64,000 nucleotides of DNA from Micromonospora zamorensis (GTDB lineage: Bacteria > Actinomycetota > Actinomycetes > Mycobacteriales > Micromonosporaceae): positions 1,488,001 through 1,552,000 of the forward strand of contig NZ_LT607755.1 in assembly GCF_900090275.1 (NCBI RefSeq), in the 5' to 3' direction. Position 1 is the stretch's first letter, and each line of letters opens with the position of its first letter. The translations under genes were made by a program, and so were the position numbers. Of this stretch, positions 17,474 to 28,400 are shown piece by piece. The notes under the pieces were generated by a model. It was not told where the DNA came from and did no database searches. It saw only the letters and a list, made by a program, of their open reading frames with translations.

Positions 17474-17477
<4 letters not shown>
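16713..17477 (-). CDS. sdhB: Succinate dehydrogenase iron-sulfur subunit
   Basis: A 254-residue complex II iron-sulfur protein. The [2Fe-2S] cysteines are in [15 protein letters not shown], and the [4Fe-4S]/[3Fe-4S] cysteines in [15 protein letters not shown] and [15 protein letters not shown]. It carries electrons from the FAD of SdhA to the quinone site. The start is a GTG that overlaps the sdhA stop in a GTGA arrangement, so translation is coupled. The linker between the two ferredoxin parts (about 125-150) is variable and Ala-rich. It is the last gene of the operon, with a strong terminator 13 bp after it. Confidence 0.96.
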
Positions 17478-19411
<1,934 letters not shown>

Positions 19412-19412
19412 G

Positions 19413-20102
19413 TCAGGACACCAATCCGGTGAGTACGGCGAACGGGACCACCAGGTACCCGGCGCAGAGCAGCACGGCGAAGACCAGAGCTGCGGTACGC
19501 GCCCGACGCTCGCCACGCGGCGTCTGCTGGCCGAGGCTGCGGAACGCGCTGAACGCGCCGTGGCGCAGGTGGAAGCCCACCGCGACGATGGCGAGCGTGT
19601 AGAAGAGCGTGACGTACCAGCGCTCGGGCGCGAAGTCGGCGACGACGTTGCCGTACGGCTTGCTGGCGTCGCCGACCGGGTTCAGCGTGCCGGTGGTCAG
19701 GTCCAGGATGTGGTAGATCACGAAGAGCAGGATGATCACTCCACCCCAGCGCATCGTGCGGGCCGCGTAGCTGCCGTTGACCTTCTTGCGGTGGGCGTAC
19801 TTGACCGGGCGGGCGGCGCGGGCCCGCATGGCCAGCACGGTGGCGGCGACGATGTGGGCGACGACCGCGACGACCAGCACGGTGCGCAGGATCCAGAGGA
19901 ACCAGACGCCGGGCAGCAGCGGCTTGCCGATGTCGCGCAGCCAGTGCGCGTAGTGGTCGAACGAGGTTTCCCCCGTGAACACCTTGAGGTTCCCGAGCAT
20001 GTGGGCGATCAGGAACAGCGCCAGCAGGATGCCCGTCACCGCCATGACGGCCTTGAGGCCGACGTTCGAGCGGATGGGCGACCGAGTTTTCGTCATTACC
20101 AC
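19413..20102 (-). CDS. sdhC: Succinate dehydrogenase cytochrome b558 subunit
   Basis: A 229-residue integral membrane protein with five hydrophobic helices and His residues positioned for two b haems (for example [36 protein letters not shown]). It anchors SdhAB and passes electrons to menaquinone; no separate SdhD is needed in this type. I prefer GTG 20102 because TAGCGT ends 7 nt before it and no ribosome site is visible, which fits a leaderless message; ATG 20096 is the alternative. First gene of sdhCAB, divergent from the LysR gene with a 77-bp gap. Confidence 0.93.
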   Translation of the reverse strand: MVMTKTRSPIRSNVGLKAVMAVTGILLALFLIAHMLGNLKVFTGETSFDHYAHWLRDIGKPLLPGVWFLWILRTVLVVAVVAHIVAATVLAMRARAARPVKYAHRKKVNGSYAARTMRWGGVIILLFVIYHILDLTTGTLNPVGDASKPYGNVVADFAPERWYVTLFYTLAIVAVGFHLRHGAFSAFRSLGQQTPRGERRARTAALVFAVLLCAGYLVVPFAVLTGLVS

Positions 20103-20142
20103 GCAACCGACGCTAGGAGCACTTCGATCAGTCGTCCAATGC

Positions 20143-20175
20143 ATCAAACTCGCAGTGTTGATAGCCGTAGGCTAT
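20143..20175. promoter_or_regulatory. LysR-type operator between sdhC and the regulator
   Basis: ATCAA-N10-TTGAT (20143-20162) is a T-N11-A-style LysR box, and it is immediately followed by ATAGCC-GTA-GGCTAT (20161-20175), a second perfect palindrome that contains the TAGGCT -10 element of the LysR gene. The arrangement predicts autoregulation and control of sdhC. The binding protein is inferred. Confidence 0.6.
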
Positions 20176-20179
20176 GTAG

Positions 20180-21112
20180 ATGCAGCTCCATCAGCTTCGG
20201 TACTTCGTCGCGGTGGCCGAAGTACGACATTTCACCCAAGCCGCCGATCTCGTAGGCATCACTCAGCCTTCTCTCAGTAAGCAAATTCACGCTCTGGAGA
20301 CCGACCTCGGGGCGCCGTTGTTCGAGCGGGTACGGGGCAACATCGCCCTCACCGCCGCCGGTGAGGTGCTGCTGCCGTTGGCCACCCGGATCCTCGCCGA
20401 CGTGGACACCGCCACCCGCGAGGTGCAGGAGCTGGTGGGGTTGCGCCGCGGTCGGGTCCGGCTCGGCGCCACCCCGAGCCTGGCCACCTCGCTCGCCCCG
20501 CCGGTGCTGCGCCGGTTTCGCGACGCGCATCCCACCGTCGACCTCAAGGTCGAGGAGGGTGGCTCCCAGGATCTGGTGCGCGATCTGCTCCGCGGCGACC
20601 TCGACCTGGCCCTCATCATCATGCCGGCCCAGGGTGCAGACCCCGGGCTGCGGGTCGATCCGATCCTGCGCGAGAGCCTGGTGGTGGCCTCGGTGGGGGA
20701 GGTGCCGACCGCGTCGCTGACCGGGGAGCTGCGGATCACCGACCTGCGGGACCAGCCGATGGTCATGTTCCGGGAGGGCTACGACCTGCGGGACGCGACC
20801 ATCCAGGCCTGTCGGGAGGCAGGCTTCGAACCGACCTTCGCGGTGGACGGCGGCGAGATGGACGCCGTCCTCAGCTTCGTCGAGGCGGGGCTGGGCATCG
20901 CGCTGGTGCCGGGCATCGTGCTCGCCCGTCGCCCCGGCGTGCGGATCACGCCCCTCGCTCCGCCCGGGGTGCGACGGACCATCGCGGTGGCCCGCCGCCG
21001 CGACATCGTGCCCACCCACGCGGGTCGGGAACTCCGGCGGATCCTGCTCGACTACATCCAGGCGGCGATCGACCGGGGTGAGCTGCCGCCCGGCGTGGAG
21101 CCTCTGACCTGA
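20180..21112 (+). CDS. LysR family transcriptional regulator
   Basis: A 310-residue LTTR. The N-terminal winged helix-turn-helix is complete (FTQAADLVGITQPSLSKQIHALE, about 18-40), followed by a linker helix and a periplasmic-binding-like effector domain from about 90. Divergent transcription from sdhCAB suggests it controls that operon in response to a metabolite, as CcpC-like LTTRs do for TCA genes; this is inference. TAGGCT lies 6 nt before the ATG, so the message is probably leaderless. It is convergent with hrpA; an imperfect G/C hairpin lies between. Confidence 0.92.
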   Translation: MQLHQLRYFVAVAEVRHFTQAADLVGITQPSLSKQIHALETDLGAPLFERVRGNIALTAAGEVLLPLATRILADVDTATREVQELVGLRRGRVRLGATPSLATSLAPPVLRRFRDAHPTVDLKVEEGGSQDLVRDLLRGDLDLALIIMPAQGADPGLRVDPILRESLVVASVGEVPTASLTGELRITDLRDQPMVMFREGYDLRDATIQACREAGFEPTFAVDGGEMDAVLSFVEAGLGIALVPGIVLARRPGVRITPLAPPGVRRTIAVARRRDIVPTHAGRELRRILLDYIQAAIDRGELPPGVEPLT

Positions 21113-21113
21113 C

Positions 21114-21148
21114 CCGGCCGGCCGGGCCGGAGCGGCCCAGCCGGCCCA
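21114..21148. terminator. Hairpin between lysR and hrpA
   Basis: CGGCCGGGCCG-like sequence pairs with CGGCCCAGCCGG in a stem of about 15 pairs with two mismatches and a 3-nt loop. It begins right after the LysR stop codon and may terminate both convergent genes. No T run. Confidence 0.45.
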
Positions 21149-21164
21149 AGAGCGGTCGGCCCGG

Positions 21165-24100
21165 TCAGCGGCCCTCGGCGTCGTCCATCGCCCGGTAGAT
21201 CCGTTGCTCCGAGACGGGGTACGGGGTGCCCAGCGCCTGGGCGAAGACGTTCACCCGCAACTCCTCGATCATCCAGCGGATCTGCCGGACGGCGGTCTCC
21301 TGCCGGCGGGCCGGCGGAAGGGCGGCGAGCAGGTCGGCGTACTCCTTCTGCACCGCCGCGATCCGGTCCTGCTGCTGGCGGTCCCGCTGCGGGTTGCCAC
21401 CGAGGCGGTCCAGCCGACGTTCGATGGCGGTGAGGTAGCGCAGCAGGTCGGGCAGGCGCGCGTACCCGGTCTCGGTGATGAACCCGGCGTGCACCAGCCC
21501 GGCGAGCTGGCCGCGGATGTCGGCCAACGCGGCCACCACGGCGAGGTTGCGGGTGGCGCCGAGCCGCTGCTCGACGGCGTACGCGGCGGCGAGGACCTTG
21601 CGTACCCGGTCCATCACCTCGACCACGGTGTCGACCAGGTCGGCGCGGACCTTCTCGCGCAGTGCCGCGAACCCGTCGGCGTCCCACGCCGGCCCGCCCG
21701 CCGCGCCGATCAGCCGGTCGATGGCCGCGCCCGCCGCGTCCTCGATCAGCTCCTGCACGCCGCCGTGCGGGTTGCGGCTCAGCGCCAGCTTCGCCTCGTT
21801 GTTCAGCCGCCCCTGCAGGAACCGCGCCGGGGACGGCACGGTGAGTCGCAGCAGCCGGCGGGTGCCGGCCCAGTGCGACGCCTCCGCCTCGGCGGGGGAG
21901 TCGAACACCTTCACCCCGACCGTGGCGCCCTCGTCGACCAGCGCCGGGTACGCGGTCACCGCGTAGCCGGCGCGGACCTGCTCGATGCTGCGGGGCAGCG
22001 TGCCGATGCTCCACTCGCGCAGCCCGGTCCGGGCCACCTCCGGCGCGGCGGCCGCCACCACCTGGCGTACCTCCTGGCGCAGTTGACGTTGTAGGGCCGG
22101 CAGGTCCTTGCCCTCGGCGACGGGCTTTTCGTCGGCGTCGAGCACCCGGAAGGTGACCCGCAGGTGGGCGGGGAGCTTGCCCGGCTCCCAGGCGTCGCGG
22201 GGGACGGTCACGCCGGTCATCCGGCGCAGCTGCCGGGTGAGCGCGTCCAGCAACGGCTCCTCGCCCGGGGTGATGGCCGCGAGGGCGGCGCGGGCGTAGT
22301 CCGGGACCGGGACGAAGTTGCGGCGTATCGCCTTGGGCAGCGAGCGGATCAGCGCGATGACCGTCTCCTCGCGCAGCCCCGGCACCTGCCAGTCGAAGGT
22401 CTCCGCCGGCACCTGGTTGAGCAGCGGCAGCGGGATGTCGACGGTGACGCCGTCGTCCGGCGTGCCCGGCTCGAAGCGGTACGTCAGCGGCAGCGTCACC
22501 CCCTGGGTCTGCCACTCGTCCGGGTAGTCGTCCTCGTCCACCCCCGGTCGGCCGTCGTTGATCAGCAGGTCGCGGGTGAAGGTGAGCAGGTCGGGCTGCT
22601 CGCGGCGGGTCTTCTTCCACCAGCTGTCGAAGTGCCGGCCGGAGGACACGTCGGCCGGGATCCGCTGGTCGTAGAAGCCGAAGATGGTCTCGTCGTCGAC
22701 CAGGATGTCCCGACGGCGGGCCCGGCTCTCCAACTCCTCGATCTCGGCGAGCAGCCGCTTGTTGTCCGCCCAGAACTGGTGGTGGGTCTGCCAGTCGCCC
22801 TCGACGAGAGCGTGCCGGATGAACAGCTCCCGGCTCAGCGTCGGGTCGATCCGCCCGAAGTTCACCTTGCGCGAGCTGACCAGTGGGACGCCGTACAGGG
22901 TGACCTTCTCGTAGGCCATCACCGCGGCCTGCTTCTTCTCCCAGTGCGGCTCGCTGTAGCTGCGCTTGACCAGGTGCTGCGCCAGCGGCTCGACCCACTC
23001 CGGCTCGACCCGGCCGGCGATGCGGCCCCACAGCCGGGACGTCTCCACCAGCTCGGCGGCCATCACCCAGCGCGGCGGCTTCTTGAACAGCGCCGAGCCG
23101 GGGAAGAGCGCGAACTTCGCCCCCCGCGCACCCAGGTACTCGTGCTTCTGGGCGTCCTTGAGCCCGATGTGCGACAGCAGGCCGGGCAGCAGCGACTGGT
23201 GGACCTTCGGGGTGTCGATCTCCTCCGGTAGGTCCGCGCCGCCCCGGCGGCTCTCACCCCGGCCGGCGTCCGCGCCGTCGGCGGTGTCGCGCGCCGGCCG
23301 CCCGCCGCGCCGGTCGCCCTCGGACGGGGTACGCAGGACCTGACGCAGTTGGCTGACGATGTCCTGCCACTCGCGGATCCGCAGGTAGTTCAGGTATTCC
23401 GCCTTGCACATCCGGCGGAACGCGCTGGAGGAAAGCTCCCGCTGCTGCTCGCGCAGGTAGCGCCACAGGTTGAGGTAGGCGACGAAGTCGGACTCCTTGT
23501 CGGCGAACCGGGCGTGCGCCTGGTCGGCCTGGGCCTGCTTCTCCGCCGGCCGCTCGCGCGGGTCCTGGATGGAGAGCGCGGCGGCGATCACCAACACCTC
23601 GGTGGCGCAACCGTTGCGTTCACCCTCGACCACCATCCGGGCCAGGCGCGGGTCGACCGGCAACTGGGCCAGGCGCCGGCCGAGCGCGGTGAGCCGCTTC
23701 GCCGGGTCCGCCTCGGTCGGGTCCAACGCGCCCAGCTCGTGCAGCAGGTTGACGCCGTCGGTGATGTTGCGCTTGTCCGGTGGGTCGATGAACGGGAACG
23801 CGGCGAGGTCGCCGAGCCCGATCGCTGTCATCTGGAGGATGACCGATGCCAGGTTGGTGCGCAGGATCTCCGGGTCGGTGAACTCGGGACGAGAGAGGAA
23901 GTCCTGCTCGTCGTAGAGGCGGATGCAGATGCCGTCCGAGGTGCGGCCGCAGCGGCCCTTGCGCTGGTTGGCCGACGCCTGGGAGACCGGCTCGATCGGC
24001 AGCCGCTGCACCTTCAGGCGACTGGAGTAGCGGGAGATGCGGGCGGTGCCCGGGTCCACCACGTACTTGATGCCGGGCACGGTCAGCGAGGTCTCCGCGA

Positions 24101-25235
24101 CGTTGGTGGCGAGCACCACCCGGCGCGAGGAGTGCGCGGCGAAGACGCGGTGCTGCTCGGCGGAGGAGAGCCGGGCGTACAGCGGCAGGATCTCGGTGCC
24201 GAGCAGCGAGCGTTTCTTCTGCACCAGCTTGCCCAGCGCGTCGGCGGTGTCCCGGATCTCCCGCTCACCACTGAGGAAGACCAGGATGTCACCGGGGCCC
24301 TCGGCGGCCAGCTCCTCGACTGCGTCGCCGATCGCCTGGATCTGGTCGCGGACGTTCTCCTCGTCGCCGTCGCCGTCCTCCTCGCCCTCGGCGAGTTCGA
24401 CGAGTGGCCGGTAGCGCACCTCCACCGGATAGGTACGCCCGGAGACCTCGACCACCGGCGCGGGCACGCCCTCCGGCTCGTCGGCCGTTGGTGGCCCGGC
24501 GAAGTGCCGGGCGAACCGGTCGGTCTCGATGGTCGCCGAGGTGATGATCACCTTGAGGTCGGGTCGGCGGGGCAGCAGCTCCCGCAGGTACCCGAGGATG
24601 AAGTCGATGTTGAGGCTGCGCTCGTGCGCCTCGTCGATGATCAACGTGTCGTACTGGCGCAGCATCCGGTCGGTCTGCAACTCGGCCAGCAGGATGCCGT
24701 CGGTCATCAGCTTGACCAGGCTGCGCTCGCTGACCTGGTCGGTGAAGCGCACCTTGTAGCCGACCACGTCACCCAGCTCGGTGCCCAGCTCGTCGGCGAT
24801 CCGGTCGGCCACCGTGCGGGCTGCCAACCGTCGGGGCTGGGTGTGCCCGATCAGGCCGTGCACCCCGCGCCCCAGCTCCAGGCAGATCTTCGGGATCTGG
24901 GTGGTCTTGCCGGAGCCGGTCTCGCCCGCCACGATCACCACCTGGTGATCACGGATGGCGGCGGCGATGTCGTCCTTGCGCTCGCTGACCGGCAACCCCG
25001 CCGGGTACGTGATCACGGGCACCGCCGCTCGGCGGTTGGCGAGCCGTTGCTCGGCCCGGACCAGGTCGGCGGTGATCTCGGCCAGCGCCGCCTCCCGGCG
25101 CTGCGGGTCGCGCAGCTTGCGGGCGCCGTCCAGCCGCCGCTGGAGCCGGCGCTGGTCGCGGAACATCAGAGGGGTCAGGCGGCTGTACAGCTCGCGAACC
25201 TGGTCGGTCGCGACGGAGGCGGTTGGATTCTGCAT
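21165..25235 (-). CDS. hrpA: ATP-dependent RNA helicase HrpA
   Basis: A 1356-residue DEAH-box helicase. Walker A is AGETGSGKTTQIPKICLE, then DEAHERSLN, SATIE, and the DEAH-family motif VI in QRKGRCGRTSDG. It continues with the HA2 and OB-fold regions and the long DUF3418 C-terminal domain that distinguishes HrpA from HrpB. HrpA helps release stalled ribosome-mRNA complexes in E. coli; that role here is by homology. An acidic insert (EGEEDGDGDEENV) lies near residue 275 and a charged Arg/Gly linker near 640. The start is ATG 25235; TATCCT lies 10 nt upstream. Confidence 0.95.
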   Translation of the reverse strand: MQNPTASVATDQVRELYSRLTPLMFRDQRRLQRRLDGARKLRDPQRREAALAEITADLVRAEQRLANRRAAVPVITYPAGLPVSERKDDIAAAIRDHQVVIVAGETGSGKTTQIPKICLELGRGVHGLIGHTQPRRLAARTVADRIADELGTELGDVVGYKVRFTDQVSERSLVKLMTDGILLAELQTDRMLRQYDTLIIDEAHERSLNIDFILGYLRELLPRRPDLKVIITSATIETDRFARHFAGPPTADEPEGVPAPVVEVSGRTYPVEVRYRPLVELAEGEEDGDGDEENVRDQIQAIGDAVEELAAEGPGDILVFLSGEREIRDTADALGKLVQKKRSLLGTEILPLYARLSSAEQHRVFAAHSSRRVVLATNVAETSLTVPGIKYVVDPGTARISRYSSRLKVQRLPIEPVSQASANQRKGRCGRTSDGICIRLYDEQDFLSRPEFTDPEILRTNLASVILQMTAIGLGDLAAFPFIDPPDKRNITDGVNLLHELGALDPTEADPAKRLTALGRRLAQLPVDPRLARMVVEGERNGCATEVLVIAAALSIQDPRERPAEKQAQADQAHARFADKESDFVAYLNLWRYLREQQRELSSSAFRRMCKAEYLNYLRIREWQDIVSQLRQVLRTPSEGDRRGGRPARDTADGADAGRGESRRGGADLPEEIDTPKVHQSLLPGLLSHIGLKDAQKHEYLGARGAKFALFPGSALFKKPPRWVMAAELVETSRLWGRIAGRVEPEWVEPLAQHLVKRSYSEPHWEKKQAAVMAYEKVTLYGVPLVSSRKVNFGRIDPTLSRELFIRHALVEGDWQTHHQFWADNKRLLAEIEELESRARRRDILVDDETIFGFYDQRIPADVSSGRHFDSWWKKTRREQPDLLTFTRDLLINDGRPGVDEDDYPDEWQTQGVTLPLTYRFEPGTPDDGVTVDIPLPLLNQVPAETFDWQVPGLREETVIALIRSLPKAIRRNFVPVPDYARAALAAITPGEEPLLDALTRQLRRMTGVTVPRDAWEPGKLPAHLRVTFRVLDADEKPVAEGKDLPALQRQLRQEVRQVVAAAAPEVARTGLREWSIGTLPRSIEQVRAGYAVTAYPALVDEGATVGVKVFDSPAEAEASHWAGTRRLLRLTVPSPARFLQGRLNNEAKLALSRNPHGGVQELIEDAAGAAIDRLIGAAGGPAWDADGFAALREKVRADLVDTVVEVMDRVRKVLAAAYAVEQRLGATRNLAVVAALADIRGQLAGLVHAGFITETGYARLPDLLRYLTAIERRLDRLGGNPQRDRQQQDRIAAVQKEYADLLAALPPARRQETAVRQIRWMIEELRVNVFAQALGTPYPVSEQRIYRAMDDAEGR

Positions 25236-25357
25236 GTCGTGCCCAAGGATAGGCAGCCCGGCGGCGTACCGCCCCTGGGTTACCGCGCGGCCGGTCCGTC
25301 GACGTCCCTGGGCGGCACCTAGAGTGGGCGCTCGACGCCGAGCGCTGGGGGGCCGAG

Positions 25358-25726
25358 ATGGAGCTGCGGGACACCGACCGTGCGTTGGTGCAGGCCGCCA
25401 CCGCGGTCGCCAAGCTGCGCTGCCGCAGCCAGCACCACACCGTCGCGTCGGCCGCCCGGACCGCCGACGGGCGGGTCTTCACGGGCGTGAACGTCCACCA
25501 CGCCACCGGCGGGTCCTGCGCCGAACTCGTGGTGATCGGCACGGCCGCCACGCAGGGTGTGACCGAGCTGGAAACGATCGTCACGGTCACCGACCGGGGC
25601 CGCGACGTCAACGAGCCGTGCGGCGACTGCCGGCAGGTGCTGGCCGACTACTTTCCGGCGCTGCGCGTGATCACCGGAGAGCTGGACGCCCTGCGGGTGG
25701 TCGAGATCGGTTCGCTGCTCGGCTGA
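25358..25726 (+). CDS. Small cytidine-deaminase-fold protein (blasticidin-S-deaminase-like)
   Basis: A 122-residue single-domain cytidine deaminase-like enzyme. The zinc site is CAEL (Cys54, catalytic Glu56) and PCGDCRQVL (Cys88, Cys91). It is shorter than typical tetrameric Cdd proteins and closer in size to blasticidin-S deaminases; whether it acts on cytidine or another aminopyrimidine cannot be told. A TAGAGT -10 is about 32 nt upstream, and GGGGGG precedes the ATG. It is divergent from hrpA and convergent with the YciI gene, whose stop is 1 bp away. Confidence 0.85.
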   Translation: MELRDTDRALVQAATAVAKLRCRSQHHTVASAARTADGRVFTGVNVHHATGGSCAELVVIGTAATQGVTELETIVTVTDRGRDVNEPCGDCRQVLADYFPALRVITGELDALRVVEIGSLLG

Positions 25727-25727
25727 G

Positions 25728-26087
25728 TCAGTCGCCCGCCGCCGCCTCCAGCATCGACCGGGGGATCGGCACGCCCTCGAACCGCACGTTGCCTTCCGGC
25801 ACCATCCAGCTCATCACCCGCACGTCCAGCCGTCCGGCCCGCACGGCCGGGTCGTTGGCGTAGAGGTCACGCGCCTCCTCCGGGGCGATGGAGAGCACGA
25901 CGAAACCCCGCAGCCGGTCGTCGTCGGTGTCCAGGAAGGGCCCGGTCGCGAGCACCAGCCCCTGCTCCACGAGCCCCGCCTGGTGGGCCAGGTGCGCGTC
26001 CTGCAACCGGTCGATCGCGTCCTGCGGCAGCTCCGGCGGGTCTGGCGGTCGGGCCAGGAGGACGACCGTGTGCTGGTCGAATCGCAT
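25728..26087 (-). CDS. YciI family protein
   Basis: A 119-residue ferredoxin-like (dimeric alpha-beta barrel) protein. Features of the family are the HLAHQAGLVEQGLVLATGPF block with its conserved His and the later SIAPEEARDLYANDPAVRAGRLDVRV helix. YciI proteins are thought to be small enzymes or ligand binders; the biochemical role is unknown. TAGGGT ends 6 nt before the ATG, so it should be leaderless. It is followed on the other strand by an iron box for the ABC operon, with which it is divergent; no link is evident. Confidence 0.82.
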   Translation of the reverse strand: MRFDQHTVVLLARPPDPPELPQDAIDRLQDAHLAHQAGLVEQGLVLATGPFLDTDDDRLRGFVVLSIAPEEARDLYANDPAVRAGRLDVRVMSWMVPEGNVRFEGVPIPRSMLEAAAGD

Positions 26088-26188
26088 GAGCCCACCCTAG
26101 GTGCGCGGCCCCCGTCGCGCGGGCGTCTGCCCTGCTCAGCGGGTCGCGGATCGATAAGCGCCAGTTAGGCGGCCCCCACCTGAGCGGC

Positions 26189-26207
26189 TAAGGTAAGGCG
26201 AACCTAA
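26189..26207. promoter_or_regulatory. IdeR/DmdR1-type iron box
   Basis: TAAGGTAAGGCGAACCTAA matches 16 of 19 positions of the consensus TTAGGTTAGGCTAACCTAA bound by IdeR/DmdR1 (DtxR family) proteins with ferrous iron. It overlaps a plausible -10 (TAAGGT 26189-26194, with TTAGGC 18 bp upstream), and is 22 bp before the first permease start. Iron-replete repression is expected. Confidence 0.85.
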
Positions 26208-26228
26208 GCGTGAACGTGCAGGAGACTC

Positions 26229-27275
26229 GTGACCACCCTCGTCACCCGGCCGACCCAGGCCCCCAGCCGGTCCGGCACCCGCACCGGCCGCCGGGTGGCC
26301 GTCACCGTCGGGTCTGCGCTGGTGCTGCTGCTCGCCGTACTGGCCAGCTTCGCGCTCGGCAGCCGGCAACTCGGCATCGACCAGGTCTGGCACGCTCTCG
26401 TCGCACCGGATGGCGGCGACGCCAGCACGATCGTCCGTGAGCTGCGGATGCCCCGCACCGCGCTCGGCCTCACCGTCGGGCTCGCCCTCGCGGTGGCTGG
26501 CGTGTTGTTCCAGGCGCTCACCCGCAACCCCCTCGCCGAGCCCCGCATCCTCGGCATCAGCGCCGGCGCGTCGTTCGGCGTGGTGCTCGCCATCTCCGTC
26601 TTCGGCATCAGCACGCTCGCCGGGTACGTCTGGTTCGGCATCGCCGGGGCACTCATCGCCGGGCTGCTGGTCTTCGCCATCGCCACCCGGGCCCGCGAGG
26701 GCGCCAGCCCGGTCACCCTCGCGCTGGTCGGCGCGGCCCTCGACGCCAGCCTGGCCTCCGGGGTGTACGCGCTGCTCAGCATCGACGCCCGCACCTTCGA
26801 GGAGTACCGGTTCTGGGTGGTCGGCGGCCTGGCCGGCCGGGACCTCTCGGTCGCCGCGCAGGTGCTGCCCTTCGTCCTCGCCGGGCTGGTGCTCGCCACC
26901 CTGGTCGCCCGAGGTCTGGACGCGCTGGCGCTCGGCGACGACGTGGCCCGGGGCCTCGGCCACCGCATCGGCCTGGTCCGCCTCGGCGGTGGGCTCGCCG
27001 CCGTGCTGCTGACCGGCGCGGCGGTGGCCGCAGCCGGACCGGTCGCCTTCGTCGGGTTGGCCGTGCCGCACCTGGCCCGCGCCCTGGTCGGCGCGGACCA
27101 CCGCTGGACCCTCGCCGTCTCCGCCCTGCTCGGGCCCGCGCTGCTGCTCGGTGCCGACATCGTCGGCCGGGTCGTCGCCCCACCGGGCGAGATACCGGCC
27201 GGGATCGTCACCGCGCTGATCGGAGCGCCGCTGCTGGCCGTCCTGGTCCGCCGCGCCCGGGTGGTGACCGCGTGA
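26229..27275 (+). CDS. FecCD-family iron-siderophore ABC permease 1
   Basis: A 348-residue permease of a BtuCD-type importer with about ten hydrophobic helices. Family landmarks are LAVAGVLFQALTRNPLAEPRILGISAGASFG and the cytoplasmic coupling segment AGPVAFVGLAVPHLARALVG. It pairs with the next permease to form the channel through which ferric siderophore crosses the membrane. The start is a GTG preceded by CAGGAGA; it is 22 bp past the iron box. The GTG start of the next gene overlaps its end by 4 bp. Confidence 0.94.
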   Translation: MTTLVTRPTQAPSRSGTRTGRRVAVTVGSALVLLLAVLASFALGSRQLGIDQVWHALVAPDGGDASTIVRELRMPRTALGLTVGLALAVAGVLFQALTRNPLAEPRILGISAGASFGVVLAISVFGISTLAGYVWFGIAGALIAGLLVFAIATRAREGASPVTLALVGAALDASLASGVYALLSIDARTFEEYRFWVVGGLAGRDLSVAAQVLPFVLAGLVLATLVARGLDALALGDDVARGLGHRIGLVRLGGGLAAVLLTGAAVAAAGPVAFVGLAVPHLARALVGADHRWTLAVSALLGPALLLGADIVGRVVAPPGEIPAGIVTALIGAPLLAVLVRRARVVTA

Positions 27276-28381
27276 CCACCACCCAGCGCCCCTCGGGTCC
27301 GCCCGCCCAGGCCGGCCTGTCACCCACCGCGTCACCCGCTGGTGGCTCTGCCCGACTGCCCGGTCGGTCGCTGCTGCGGATCGGCCCGGTCAGCCTGGTC
27401 ATCCGCCGCCGGGCGGTGCTGGTGGCCGCCGTGCTGACCGTGCTGCTCCTGCTGGCCGTCGTGCTCAGCCTCTCGCTGGGCACCCCGTACGTCGCCCCGG
27501 CCGACGTGCTGCGCGCCCTCTCCGGCGCCGGCACCCCGTACGACCTCGTGGTCTTTGATCTTCGGTTGCCGCGGGTCGTGCTGGCGGCGACGGCCGGCGC
27601 CGCCTTCGGCATCGCCGGCACCCTGATCCAGAGCGTGGCCCGCAACCCGCTCGCCAGCCCGGACGTGATCGGCATCACCCAGGGCGCCGGTCTCGCCGCG
27701 ACGGTGGCCCTGACCAGCGGCATGGCCGCGGTGCTGGTGGCACCCACCGCGCTGGTGGGCGGGCTGCTCGCGGCGGTGCTGCTGTTCGCCCTCGGCGCCC
27801 GGCACGGGCTGGCCGCGCAGCGGTTCGTGCTCGCCGGTGTGGCGGTCGCCTTCGGCTTCCGGGCGCTCACCGAGGTGGTCATGCTCACCGCCGACCCGAT
27901 CGACGGCCTCCGCGCGCAGATCTGGCTGATCGGCACCCTGGCCGGCAAGGGCTGGACCGAGGCGGCCTGGATCGCCGGCACTCTGCTGGTGCTGCTGCCG
28001 GTGCTGGCCTGGGCCGGCTGGGCGCTGAACAGCACCGCCCTGGACGACGACACCGCCCGCGGCGTCGGGCTTCGCCCGGTGGCCCGCCGGATCGGCCTTG
28101 CCGGCACCGGCGTCCTCGTCGCCGCGATGGTCACCGCCCAGGTCGGCGCCGTCGACTTCGTCGCGCTGGTCGCGCCCCAGGTGGCCCGTCGACTGGTACG
28201 CGCCGAACGGCCACCGCTGGTCTGCGCCGCGCTGCTCGGCGCGCTGCTGCTGGTGCTGGCGGACCTGGCCGGCCGACGCCTGCTCGCACCCACCCAACTG
28301 CCCGCCGGTGTGCTGACCGCCGCCATCGGCGGCCCGTACCTGATCTTCCTGCTGCTGCGCGGACGGCGGCGGTCGTCGTGA
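27272..28381 (+). CDS. FecCD-family iron-siderophore ABC permease 2
   Basis: A 369-residue second permease of the importer, with a longer cytoplasmic N-terminus (about 45 residues, Pro/Ser-rich) before its first helix. It carries AFGIAGTLIQSVARNPLASPDVIGITQGAGLAATVAL and the coupling loop AQVGAVDFVALVAPQVARRLV. The start overlaps the end of the first permease gene in a GTGA arrangement. As in FepDG-type systems it should form a heterodimer with its upstream neighbour. Confidence 0.93.
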   Translation: MTTTQRPSGPPAQAGLSPTASPAGGSARLPGRSLLRIGPVSLVIRRRAVLVAAVLTVLLLLAVVLSLSLGTPYVAPADVLRALSGAGTPYDLVVFDLRLPRVVLAATAGAAFGIAGTLIQSVARNPLASPDVIGITQGAGLAATVALTSGMAAVLVAPTALVGGLLAAVLLFALGARHGLAAQRFVLAGVAVAFGFRALTEVVMLTADPIDGLRAQIWLIGTLAGKGWTEAAWIAGTLLVLLPVLAWAGWALNSTALDDDTARGVGLRPVARRIGLAGTGVLVAAMVTAQVGAVDFVALVAPQVARRLVRAERPPLVCAALLGALLLVLADLAGRRLLAPTQLPAGVLTAAIGGPYLIFLLLRGRRRSS

Positions 28382-28400
28382 CGCCTCAAGGAGTCGTGTG

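Noticed and set aside
19413..20102. Missing SdhD subunit
   Set aside because: The b558-type SdhC has five helices and serves alone, so no gene is missing.
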